Below are positions 1 to 5,881 of a DNA stretch of 6,204 nt, one piece after another. The stretch is taken from positions 1 to 6,204 of the forward strand of contig JAJDES010000140.1 of the NCBI GenBank assembly GCA_029259675.1. Reading direction: 5' to 3'. Position 1 is the stretch's first letter. Each line of letters begins with the position of its first letter. The notes beneath the pieces were generated by a model that was not told where the DNA came from, searched no databases, and saw nothing but the letters and a program-made list of their open reading frames with translations. Position numbers and translations under genes: made by a program. This DNA is from Planctomycetota bacterium (lineage in GTDB: Bacteria > Planctomycetota > UBA1135 > GCA-002686595).

Positions 1-939
1 GCCGACCTGATCGAGATGGATCCGGAGAAGACGTATGTGGGCGGGGCCTTCAAGGACGAAGCGCATACGATTCACAGCGTGCACTGCGACGGGCGTTCGA
101 TTTCCGGTCGCATGGACATGCAGAACAAGTACGCGGGCACGGCCAGCTTCCATTTGACTCAAATGGGTGCCTACAGCTTCATCGTGCAATTGATCCAGGG
201 TTACCTGTGCTACAAGTACGGCATTACCAAGGATTCCATGGGCATGCCTCGTTTGCGCGAAATCGACATGCGTTGGAACGGCATGGTGCGCAAATCCAGC
301 GGCATCTACGCCAAGGTCGAGGAGAAGCATTGCACCAGTGAAGACAATGTCTTCACCGTCGAGTTGAGCTTCGACCTGGAAGACGGAGCGTGCAGCGGGC
401 GGATCATCGGCATTTGCCCGCTTACGCCGCACCCCGATGCGATCCAAGCCAGCCAAGAATCGCTGACACCCTTTCAAAAGGAAGTGCGTGACTACGCCAC
501 CCAAGCTGAATTGATCGGGATGGATCCGCGCGAGACCTACCAGGGCGGCGTGTTCAAGGATGAGGTGCACCGCATCCACGAGGTGGAACTTGAGGGACGT
601 GTGATCACGGGCAAAATGGACGTGACCAACAAGTACTCCGAGATGCCGACTTTCCACCTGACGCAGATGGGCGCCTACAGCTACATCGTGCAGCTCTTGA
701 TTGGATACTTGTGCTACAAGCACGGCGTCAACAAGGAGCTCCTGGGTATGCCGACCCTGCGCGAGTTTTCCATCCGCTGGAAAGAAATGGTGCCGTACCC
801 GACCGCTATACCGTGCCGAGTTGAGGAGCGCGCATGCTCCATTGAAAACGGTCGCTACAAGATCGAATTCGGCTTCGAAATCGGCGACGACCACGGGCGC
901 GGGCGTTTGGTGGGACTGATACCGGTTCCGCCCGAAGCC
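1..939 (+). repeat. Two tandem 504-bp coding units (internal gene duplication)
   Basis: Unit 1 (from base 1) and unit 2 (from base 505) encode homologous domains at a constant 504-nt offset. Inside the invariant FHLTQMGAYS block the two copies still differ at many third positions (cat/cac, ttg/ctg, act/acg, caa/cag, ggt/ggc). The duplication is therefore old and the protein sequence has been under selection. A 23-residue linker (about residues 141-163) joins them. Confidence 0.85.
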
Positions 940-954
940 AAGCAGGGCGAGTAA
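1..954 (+). CDS. Tandem two-domain protein, probable double hot-dog fold (5' partial)
   Basis: The frame is open from base 1. The five codons before the first ATG (base 16) read ADLIE, which matches AELIG at the same place in the second repeat, so the true start lies upstream. Counting from the ATG at 16, unit 1 spans about residues 1-140 and unit 2 about 164-310, offset exactly 168 residues and about half identical. The best conserved block, FHLTQMGAYS, is at 45-54 and 213-222 and begins a hydrophobic helix. Shared flanking motifs are MDPxxTYxGGxFKDE, GMPxLRE and RW. Strand, long helix, then several strands is what a hot-dog domain predicts, and acyl-CoA or acyl-ACP thioesterases and dehydratases often carry two fused. 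The resemblance to FcoT-like thioesterases is weak and from memory. No signal peptide or membrane segment is seen. The next gene converges on it. That the ORF is real is near certain; fold and function are inferred. Confidence 0.85.
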   Translation, partial: ADLIEMDPEKTYVGGAFKDEAHTIHSVHCDGRSISGRMDMQNKYAGTASFHLTQMGAYSFIVQLIQGYLCYKYGITKDSMGMPRLREIDMRWNGMVRKSSGIYAKVEEKHCTSEDNVFTVELSFDLEDGACSGRIIGICPLTPHPDAIQASQESLTPFQKEVRDYATQAELIGMDPRETYQGGVFKDEVHRIHEVELEGRVITGKMDVTNKYSEMPTFHLTQMGAYSYIVQLLIGYLCYKHGVNKELLGMPTLREFSIRWKEMVPYPTAIPCRVEERACSIENGRYKIEFGFEIGDDHGRGRLVGLIPVPPEAKQGE

Positions 955-1026
955 TCGGCGCTTTCAGTCGGCTGCCCTGATTTCGCTTTTCGGTGTTCGA
1001 TTCTGGGGGTCGAGTTCTCCTTGGGC

Positions 1027-1047
1027 GGCGGCCCTGGGTTGGCTGCC
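1027..1047 (+). terminator. Weak hairpin downstream of the double-domain gene
   Basis: Bases 1027-1033 (GGCGGCC) can pair with 1041-1047 (GGCTGCC) in plus-strand RNA, giving 7 bp with one G-U wobble and a 7-nt loop, 72 nt after the stop codon. No U-tract follows, so this is at best a factor-dependent terminator or a chance stem in GC-rich DNA. Confidence 0.2.
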
Positions 1048-1069
1048 GGTGAACTCAAAATGGAAGAGT

Positions 1070-1161
1070 GACGGGGCTCCGCCCGGGTGCACATCCCGCG
1101 TTGCCACCAGAATGCATCGGCGTCCCAGTGGCGATGTGAACTCCGATTGCGAAGCCCCGAC
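1070..1161 (-). terminator. 92-bp imperfect inverted repeat, candidate terminator of the Rieske gene
   Basis: The convergent gap contains a long imperfect inverted repeat centred near the ATGCAT at 1112-1117. The outer arms 1072-1082 and 1149-1159 form 11 continuous pairs in minus-strand RNA, counting one U-G. On the plus strand that wobble becomes a C-A mismatch. A middle stem pairs 1090-1095 with 1133-1138 and continues outward through 1087-1088 with 1140-1141 and 1084-1086 with 1143-1145. An inner GCCAC/GTGGC stem (1103-1107 with 1128-1132) is also possible. The repeat starts 18 bp after the Rieske stop, and a U4 tract (1060-1057 on the minus strand) follows about 9 nt beyond the stem. Better pairing on the minus strand favours a role for the Rieske transcript. 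It is long for an intrinsic terminator and could instead be a repetitive palindromic element. Confidence 0.45.
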
Positions 1162-1178
1162 ATGTTTGATGTGAGGGC

Positions 1179-2960
1179 TTATTGAGTGAGCTTGCGCTGC
1201 ATTTTGCCCTCCACGACCCAATCCATGGAGGTGTGAACCATGTCGAAGACGCGGCGCTCGACAATCGGGGAGGCCAGCATGCGCACCAAGGCCAAAAGCG
1301 GAACGGCTTGATCGGGGTGACCTTCGAGGGCGTCGAATTCGTCAAGCGCACAGCGCGTGGTCTTGATGGCGTGGGCCACGACGATCGGCCTCACCAAGGG
1401 ATCGCGCAAACACAAGTCCTCCAGACCTTCGCGCAAGTCCGCGGGGCAATGGTGATTTTGGAGAGCGATGGCCGTGAGTTCGACTGCGCGCTCAGCGTCC
1501 TTGTCCCCGATCGCTTGCAGGATGGCTTGGGCCGGGTCTTCCTCGCGTGGACGACGCGCAGCATTCGCACTTGGTGCCGCGCTCATGCGCACCTGGGCTT
1601 CGTCATCCATGGCGCGTCCGCTGTGAATAAAGGCGGCAGCTTGAAATAGAAATCGCAACGAAAGCGGGGATTGAAAGTGCAACAAAGCATTGCGCATCGC
1701 GCTCGCAAAAGTGAAGCGGTGCGTGGCCCAGAGCCAGTTCTCGGCGAATTCGCGCTTGGAATCGAGTTCCACGCGAAAGCGGAAGAGGCGCCAGGCCGCT
1801 GCGCCGACCATTTCCCTTGCCAGTGTGTCCGCGCTGACTCCGGCCCCAAGGGCGCCCAGAATGCATGCGCAAGTATCCGCGCTGGAAGAATCCAGCAGCT
1901 TGTCGCGCAAGCTACCCGCTTCAAAGGCTGCGCCCACTTTTTGGCGCTGGTAGAGCCGTTCAAGCTCGGGTGTATCCAATGCGAATGCATCGCGATAGGG
2001 CTTCCAGTAGGGCAGCGTGTCTTCGCGCGTGCCAAGGCAAATCGAAGTCAGCAAACCCTCCAGGATTTCGCCGGCATGGAGTCCGTTATTCGAGGCGAAC
2101 AAGTCCCGGCACTTGAGCAGGTAAATCAACTCGTGCCCGAAATTGAGGAAGTGATCGGACAAGACTACATAGAACCATTCTTGGATCTCAGCCAGGCTTT
2201 GGCCTTCGCGCAGCGCGCCGCGCAGTAGCCCCAGGGCGCGTTGTACGGATTCATTTTCTACGGCGCGGCGAAATTCGGTCAGCGTCGCGCCGGCGATCGG
2301 GTCAAAGCGTTCGCGCTCGGGAAGCTGGCGATTGGCGTCGCCGCTCATGTCGATCGCCGGTGCCACGGCGAACATGGCCTGCACGCCGGGGTAACGATGC
2401 AGGTAAGCCAAGGCGTCGGCGCACAGCGGCAGAGCGTGGGTGCTTCCGTATTCTCCGCGCAAGGCATCATCTTTGGCGATTTCGGCCAACAAGTCTTGAA
2501 CGGGGTAGCCGCTATCCAAAAGGCGAATTCCATCGCGGATGGCGCGCCCGTTGTCGCGCTTGACGATTCCCTCAAGCAAACTGTGCAGCCAAGCGGGATG
2601 TTGTTCGGTTGGATCGGGATCGCTCAAGTCGACTTCGATTTGTCCCCCTTGCACGCGCACCGGGTAACTGCGGCAACCCTCGCCGCCCAACTGGCAGCTG
2701 CCGTCGCGCAGGTCGAATTTCCAGTTGTGCCAGCAGCAGGTCAGGCTGGTGCCCTTCAAATCGCCCTGGGCCAGGGGGTAACCCTCGTGGGGGCAACGGT
2801 TGTCGAGGGCGTAGACCTGCCCGTCTTCGCTGCGCGCCAACACCAATTGATGGGGCTCGCGTTTGAAGGTCGTCATGGCGCCCGGCTCCAACGCCTGCAG
2901 TTCCAGTGCCGGTACCCAATGGGTCTTGTCCGTGGACGGATTGGCGGTCTGTTTGGGCAT
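1179..2960 (-). CDS. Rieske [2Fe-2S] protein with long C-terminal helical His-repeat region
   Basis: Residues about 14-112 form a Rieske ferredoxin-like domain. The cluster ligands fit C56-X-H58-X16-C75-X2-H78, in CPHEGYPLAQG and CCWHNWKFDLRDG. The first box lacks the extra cysteine that makes a disulfide in cytochrome bc Rieske proteins, so a soluble low-potential electron-transfer type is likely. Residues about 122-593 are helix-rich and I cannot assign them firmly. I see four diverged units, each a helix pair around a histidine: STHALPLCADALAYL (H175), FGHELIYLLKCRDLF (H276), ATHRFTFASAMRNAL (H414) and VAHAIKTTRCALDEF (H530). Helical His-bearing oxidoreductases such as questin-oxidase-like proteins come to mind; that is an untested guess. 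There is no signal peptide or membrane segment, so it is cytoplasmic. The start is supported by AGGAG seven bases upstream. The gene is monocistronic, divergent from the S1 gene and convergent with the double-domain gene. Confidence 0.92.
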   Translation of the reverse strand: MPKQTANPSTDKTHWVPALELQALEPGAMTTFKREPHQLVLARSEDGQVYALDNRCPHEGYPLAQGDLKGTSLTCCWHNWKFDLRDGSCQLGGEGCRSYPVRVQGGQIEVDLSDPDPTEQHPAWLHSLLEGIVKRDNGRAIRDGIRLLDSGYPVQDLLAEIAKDDALRGEYGSTHALPLCADALAYLHRYPGVQAMFAVAPAIDMSGDANRQLPERERFDPIAGATLTEFRRAVENESVQRALGLLRGALREGQSLAEIQEWFYVVLSDHFLNFGHELIYLLKCRDLFASNNGLHAGEILEGLLTSICLGTREDTLPYWKPYRDAFALDTPELERLYQRQKVGAAFEAGSLRDKLLDSSSADTCACILGALGAGVSADTLAREMVGAAAWRLFRFRVELDSKREFAENWLWATHRFTFASAMRNALLHFQSPLSLRFLFQAAAFIHSGRAMDDEAQVRMSAAPSANAARRPREEDPAQAILQAIGDKDAERAVELTAIALQNHHCPADLREGLEDLCLRDPLVRPIVVAHAIKTTRCALDEFDALEGHPDQAVPLLALVRMLASPIVERRVFDMVHTSMDWVVEGKMQRKLTQ

Positions 2961-2967
2961 CCTCGCA

Positions 2968-2972
2968 CTCCT
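2968..2972 (-). promoter_or_regulatory. Shine-Dalgarno of the Rieske gene
   Basis: On the minus strand AGGAG lies seven bases before the ATG at 2960-2958. This strong, well-spaced site fixes the start. Confidence 0.8.
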
Positions 2973-3013
2973 GTTCGCGTTTTCGGGCGAAAGCTATCGC
3001 ACGATAAGTAAAG

Positions 3014-3026
3014 TAGAAGCTTTCTA
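3014..3026. promoter_or_regulatory. Inverted repeat at the predicted transcription start (candidate operator)
   Basis: TAGAA-GCT-TTCTA is a perfect 5-bp inverted repeat with a 3-bp spacer in the only AT-rich patch of the divergent gap. It sits between the predicted -10 box (3031-3026) and the expected transcription start (about 3019) of the Rieske gene, where a bound repressor would block initiation. No regulator gene is in the window, so the role is inferred. Confidence 0.35.
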
Positions 3027-3053
3027 AACTAGCGGGTCCCGGCCAGCTGTCAA
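3026..3053 (-). promoter_or_regulatory. Sigma70-type promoter for the Rieske gene
   Basis: On the minus strand a perfect TTGACA (3053-3048) is followed after 16 bp by TAGTTT (3031-3026), which keeps the key T, A and final T of TATAAT. Transcription would start near 3019, giving a leader of about 60 nt that contains the AGGAG site. It is the best promoter match I noticed in the window. Confidence 0.55.
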
Positions 3054-3059
3054 GGACCC
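3034..3059. promoter_or_regulatory. GGGTCC/GGACCC inverted repeat bracketing the -35 box
   Basis: GGGTCC (3034-3039) and GGACCC (3054-3059) are perfect inverted copies 14 bp apart. One lies in the spacer of the Rieske promoter and the other directly abuts its -35 hexamer, a position suited to a dimeric regulator. GGGTC recurs at 3080-3084, so the second arm could pair with either copy if this DNA were transcribed toward the S1 gene. Function is inferred. Confidence 0.3.
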
Positions 3060-3104
3060 AATTTGGCGGGCCCTACAGAGGGTCGCGACGGGCGTATGCC
3101 AGTC

Positions 3105-3113
3105 TGCTACCTT
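3105..3113 (+). promoter_or_regulatory. Weak extended -10 for the S1 gene
   Basis: TGC followed by TACCTT resembles an extended -10 element (TGN plus TAnnnT). No -35 box stands at the right distance, and the leader would be only about 10 nt. This is a tentative call; the true promoter may lie elsewhere in the divergent gap. Confidence 0.2.
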
Positions 3114-3120
3114 TTCGGCC

Positions 3121-3125
3121 GAGGA
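3121..3125 (+). promoter_or_regulatory. Shine-Dalgarno for the upstream S1 start
   Basis: GAGGA lies four bases before the ATG at 3130, a little close but usable. A stronger AGGAGG at 3182-3187 lies 11 bases before an in-frame ATG at 3199 (Met24), just before the first S1 domain, so the real start could be either one. Confidence 0.5.
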
Positions 3126-3129
3126 CCGC

Positions 3130-4311
3130 ATGGCTGATCGAAGACGGATGCACAAGCGTACGACCAACTCCTGGGAGGGGCAGGAGGTTGAGCATGGAAT
3201 GCACACCCTGCGCGTGCACCGGGGCACGATCGTCGGTATGGACGGCGACGATGTCTTCGTTGAGTTGGGCCCGCGCATGCAAGGGGTCATTTCCCTGCGC
3301 GAATTCGATGCGCCGCCCGCAGTGGATGATGAGTTTGAGTTCACCCTGCGCGGACAGGAAGAGGGTCTGTGGGCCCTGTCGCTGCGACCCACGGCAAGCT
3401 TTGATCGCTGGGAGCAGATGGAGGCCGGCTATCAAGTGGAGGGGCGCATTGTGCGGCGCAAGCCCGGGGGATACGAAGTCAAGCTGGGCGTGCTGCACGC
3501 ATTCATGCCCCAAAGTCACAGTGGGGTGGCGCGCGACGGCGATCCCGAATCGATTTTGGGCAAGATACTCAACTGTGAAGTGCTCGAAGTCGATGTCGAG
3601 CGCGAGCGCGTTTTGGTTTCGCGCAAGTTGGTCCTGCAGCGCGAGCGCATGGGCGATCGCGGTCGCGAAATCAGCGGCTTGCACGTTGGACAAAAAGTTC
3701 AAGGGCGCGTGACGCGAATCGAAGACTACGGCGTCTTCCTAAGTTTCGGGCGCGGACTCGAGGGATTGATTCACGTCTCCAATCTTTCCCATGAGCGTGT
3801 TCAGCATCCCAGTGAAGTTGTTCAGAAGGGCGAGCACTTGCAAGTCGTCGTTTTGTACGTCAAGCACGGTGGAAAGCGAATCGGGCTGGGTTTGAAGCAA
3901 GTCGGGCTCAATCCCTGGCGCGAGTTCGAAAGGGCGCACAAGGTCGGGGCCCTGGTGGGTGGCGAAGTCTGCGATTTGCGCGAATTCGGTGTTTTTGTGC
4001 GCACGGCCCCGGGCGTCATCGGATTGCTGCATCGCTCGGAAACGCAATTGCAGCCCGAGGATTCTGTGCACAAGGCCTTCGCCGTAGGGCAGCCGTTGGT
4101 GCTGCGCATCCTGGATTTGGATCCCGCGGCCGAGCGCATGTCCCTCTCCGCCAAACATCCCGCAGGTGCGCCCATACGGCCGGAGGAATTGGAGGCTGCC
4201 GGTTCCGTGCGAGAACTGCTGGACGGTCAATCGGAAGCGAGCACCACGGGCAAGCTCGGCTCGCTTTTGCGCAAAGCCCTGGAAAAGGACAACGACGCCC
4301 TCGGCGCTTGA
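3130..4311 (+). CDS. Four-domain S1 RNA-binding protein (ribosomal protein S1-like)
   Basis: This is a cytoplasmic protein expected to bind single-stranded RNA and the ribosome. Four S1 (OB-fold) domains lie at about residues 26-87, 99-168, 185-257 and 270-342. Domain 3 is the most typical, with GRVTRIEDYGVFLSF followed by GLEGLIHVSNLS; domain 4 has CDLREFGVFV and GVIGLLHRSE. Domains 1 and 2 are more diverged, domain 2 reading GRIVRRKPGGYEVKLG with AFMPQS. The tail (357-385) has the RELL...GKLGSLLRKALEK pattern seen in many S1-domain proteins. The six-domain E. coli S1 has 557 residues, so this is nearer the short four-domain S1 homologues. It may be a paralogue rather than the main ribosomal S1, hence no symbol. 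The start at 3130 has GAGGA nearby; Met24 at 3199 is an alternative with a better ribosome-binding site. The gene is monocistronic and diverges from the Rieske gene. Confidence 0.93.
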   Translation: MADRRRMHKRTTNSWEGQEVEHGMHTLRVHRGTIVGMDGDDVFVELGPRMQGVISLREFDAPPAVDDEFEFTLRGQEEGLWALSLRPTASFDRWEQMEAGYQVEGRIVRRKPGGYEVKLGVLHAFMPQSHSGVARDGDPESILGKILNCEVLEVDVERERVLVSRKLVLQRERMGDRGREISGLHVGQKVQGRVTRIEDYGVFLSFGRGLEGLIHVSNLSHERVQHPSEVVQKGEHLQVVVLYVKHGGKRIGLGLKQVGLNPWREFERAHKVGALVGGEVCDLREFGVFVRTAPGVIGLLHRSETQLQPEDSVHKAFAVGQPLVLRILDLDPAAERMSLSAKHPAGAPIRPEELEAAGSVRELLDGQSEASTTGKLGSLLRKALEKDNDALGA

Positions 4312-4337
4312 ACACGGGTTTGGGCTGGGATTCGAGC

Positions 4338-4358
4338 GCCGGCCAAGTGGCTACCGGC
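4338..4358. terminator. Hairpin in the convergent S1/methyltransferase gap
   Basis: GCCGG (4338-4342) pairs with CCGGC (4354-4358) around an 11-nt loop; GA/TC pairs can extend it past a 2-nt bulge. It sits 27 bp after the S1 stop and the same distance past the methyltransferase stop on the other strand, so it could serve both transcripts. There is no U-tract on either side, so intrinsic termination is doubtful. The rest of the 73-bp gap shows nothing else. Confidence 0.35.
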
Positions 4359-4384
4359 TCCCATGCGCCGGCACGGCAAAGCTA

Positions 4385-5641
4385 TTAGCCGGCCACGGTG
4401 GTGACCAGCTCGCCTTGCGGCTGGGTGCAATCGACGGCGTGCGGCCTGTATAGCGCTTCGATTTGAAGCAAGTGTTGGAGGCATTTGCGAGCACTCGACG
4501 GATGGATGCCTTCGCGTTCCAATTCAGCCAACAGCGTCTTGCCTTCAAAGGGTTCATTCTGATCGCGAAGAATCATGCCGGCCGTGGCCATGGGGCCCTT
4601 GGGCAGCGACAGTTCCTCTCCGGAGCGGGTAACGAGGGCTATCGATTCGATCCGAGTTGAACACCAAAGACTGCGGGTATCGACGCGAATCACGCTTTCG
4701 GGATGGACCGCGAAAATAGCATCGGACAACTCCTCGTCCGCAACTGGAGTGCGAGCACCATTGCCCGCTTTGCAGAGGTAGAGCTCGTGGTTCCCGGGGC
4801 GCTTTATGGACTCAATCAAAAGGGCCTGTCGCCATTTGGACATGGCCCGCGCTTGCTGGCGCAGGTCGCCTTCGGGGACGGCATTTTCGATCGACCATTC
4901 TCTCGGGTCCGCGAAAGCCAGGGGGCGCAGTCCGGCTGGGCGAGCCAAGTTCCAAATGTCGATCAACCCGTAGTGATGTTCGTTGGGATGCAAGTAGCGA
5001 TCGACGAACTCGACGTTATCGGCCTCGTTTGCGGCCGTCCACATGGCCGGGCAATCCGCTTGCGAGGCCATGTCGCGGGCCAATTCGCGGCCTAGCTGCA
5101 GGCGTTCGACGAGTGATGCTTGGCGCGGCGAGAGCAAAGCGATGGCCTTCGCAATCGGGTGAATGGTGTCGCGGCGGGCGTAAACCATGAGGGATAGAAT
5201 CCCGTGTGGAGCCAAGACCCGCGACAGGCCCGCCATGCCCTTGGCCGGATCGGAGAGGTGATGCACCACTCCCGAGGAGATAATCACGTCGAATCCGCCG
5301 GGTGGAACGGTTAGTCCATCCAGGGTCATGAGATCGATCTCCTCGAAGCGCACGTTGCGGAGTCCGCGCCGTTCCGCCTCGCTGCGAGCTTCGGCCAGGC
5401 CGACGCGATTGAGGTCGATGCCGGTGAATTGCACATCGGGCTGCAAAGTCGCGGCCCCGAGCGTGCCCACACCCCGGCTGCAGCCGGCGTCCAGGACTTG
5501 AATGGGCGTCGATTCGCCGCGGGCAAGCTTGCCCAACGAAAGTAGGTAACGGGCGTCGAAGCCGGCGCGCATGATGGGCGGTCCGCTGGGGTAGGGAAAA
5601 GCTTCGTAGAGCTCGCGAACGGCGCGTGTTGTTTCATCCAT
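4385..5641 (-). CDS. Class I SAM-dependent methyltransferase, FPYP type, with C-terminal extension
   Basis: The product transfers a methyl group from S-adenosylmethionine to an unknown substrate. Residues 7-18 (AVRELYEAFPYP) carry the LYExFPYP signature found ahead of the Rossmann domain in one bacterial family. Motif I is VLDAGCSRGVGT (49-60), in which the usual middle glycine of GCGxG is Ser54. The acidic residue that binds the ribose is in FTGIDLN (Asp76), and motif IV is FDVIISSGVVHHLSDP (117-132). FVDRYLHPNEHHY (212-224) followed by an AGL box is typical of the same family. Residues about 300-418 form a further domain; the last part (about 347-400) looks like a small helical, winged-helix-like unit, perhaps for substrate binding. 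There is no signal peptide or membrane segment. No clear Shine-Dalgarno precedes the ATG at 5641, but the family signature starts just after it. It diverges from the membrane protein gene. Confidence 0.93.
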   Translation of the reverse strand: MDETTRAVRELYEAFPYPSGPPIMRAGFDARYLLSLGKLARGESTPIQVLDAGCSRGVGTLGAATLQPDVQFTGIDLNRVGLAEARSEAERRGLRNVRFEEIDLMTLDGLTVPPGGFDVIISSGVVHHLSDPAKGMAGLSRVLAPHGILSLMVYARRDTIHPIAKAIALLSPRQASLVERLQLGRELARDMASQADCPAMWTAANEADNVEFVDRYLHPNEHHYGLIDIWNLARPAGLRPLAFADPREWSIENAVPEGDLRQQARAMSKWRQALLIESIKRPGNHELYLCKAGNGARTPVADEELSDAIFAVHPESVIRVDTRSLWCSTRIESIALVTRSGEELSLPKGPMATAGMILRDQNEPFEGKTLLAELEREGIHPSSARKCLQHLLQIEALYRPHAVDCTQPQGELVTTVAG

Positions 5642-5753
5642 GGCGCAAAATCGAAACCGACTGCCGGCGGTTGGCTAGGGTGCTCGCATGTCTGCGGGCC
5701 GGTCAGCTACCCAGCTCAGAATTCAGGGGACTTGTTCGCTAAGTGCATCGGCA

Positions 5754-5805
5754 GATCCCGAGGATCCCTGGATGGGAGCCCCGGCCGGGGGGCCGATTCG
5801 AATCG
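5754..5805. promoter_or_regulatory. Palindrome cluster in the divergent methyltransferase/membrane-protein gap
   Basis: Within 52 bp lie an inverted repeat GATCC-CGA-GGATC (5754-5766), a perfect 12-bp palindrome CCCCGGCCGGGG (5779-5790) and, 3 bp later, another perfect 12-bp palindrome CGATTCGAATCG (5794-5805). The last ends 76 bp before the membrane-protein start and begins 152 bp upstream of the methyltransferase start. Such sites fit binding by dimeric regulators. No convincing -35/-10 pair was found in the 240-bp gap 5642-5881, and I see no real gene in it. Confidence 0.35.
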
Positions 5806-5881
5806 AGAACCGCCGCCAGCGCAGACCCGAACGCCAAAAGGGACGCTTTTCTGCGCACCAGCACGAGTAGACTTCGCCCCA

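Noticed and set aside
1182..1649. 155-codon plus-strand frame within the 3' part of the Rieske gene
   Set aside because: It is antisense to the coding helical region, with no motif and no supported start.
2241..3011. 256-codon open frame on the plus strand opposite the Rieske gene
   Set aside because: It is antisense to a clear Rieske coding region, runs through that gene's promoter, and its translation is low-complexity Ala/Gly/Val/Gln-rich with no recognisable motif. Long antisense frames are common in GC-rich genes.
3073..3702. 209-codon open frame on the minus strand opposite the S1 gene
   Set aside because: The plus strand has unmistakable S1 domains here; the antisense translation shows no domain and has no good ribosome-binding site.
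4336..4372. Direct repeat GCGCCGGC at 4336-4343 and 4365-4372, as an attachment site or repeat
   Set aside because: Eight GC-only bases repeated 29 bp apart are easily due to chance, and nothing around suggests integration.
5794..5805. TTCGAAT inside this palindrome looked like a tRNA T-loop
   Set aside because: The flanking bases do not form a 5-bp T-stem on either strand and no acceptor, D or anticodon arm could be placed.
5688..5870. 60-codon plus-strand frame in the divergent gap
   Set aside because: It has no Shine-Dalgarno, no homology I recognise, composition unlike the neighbours, and it covers the palindrome cluster.
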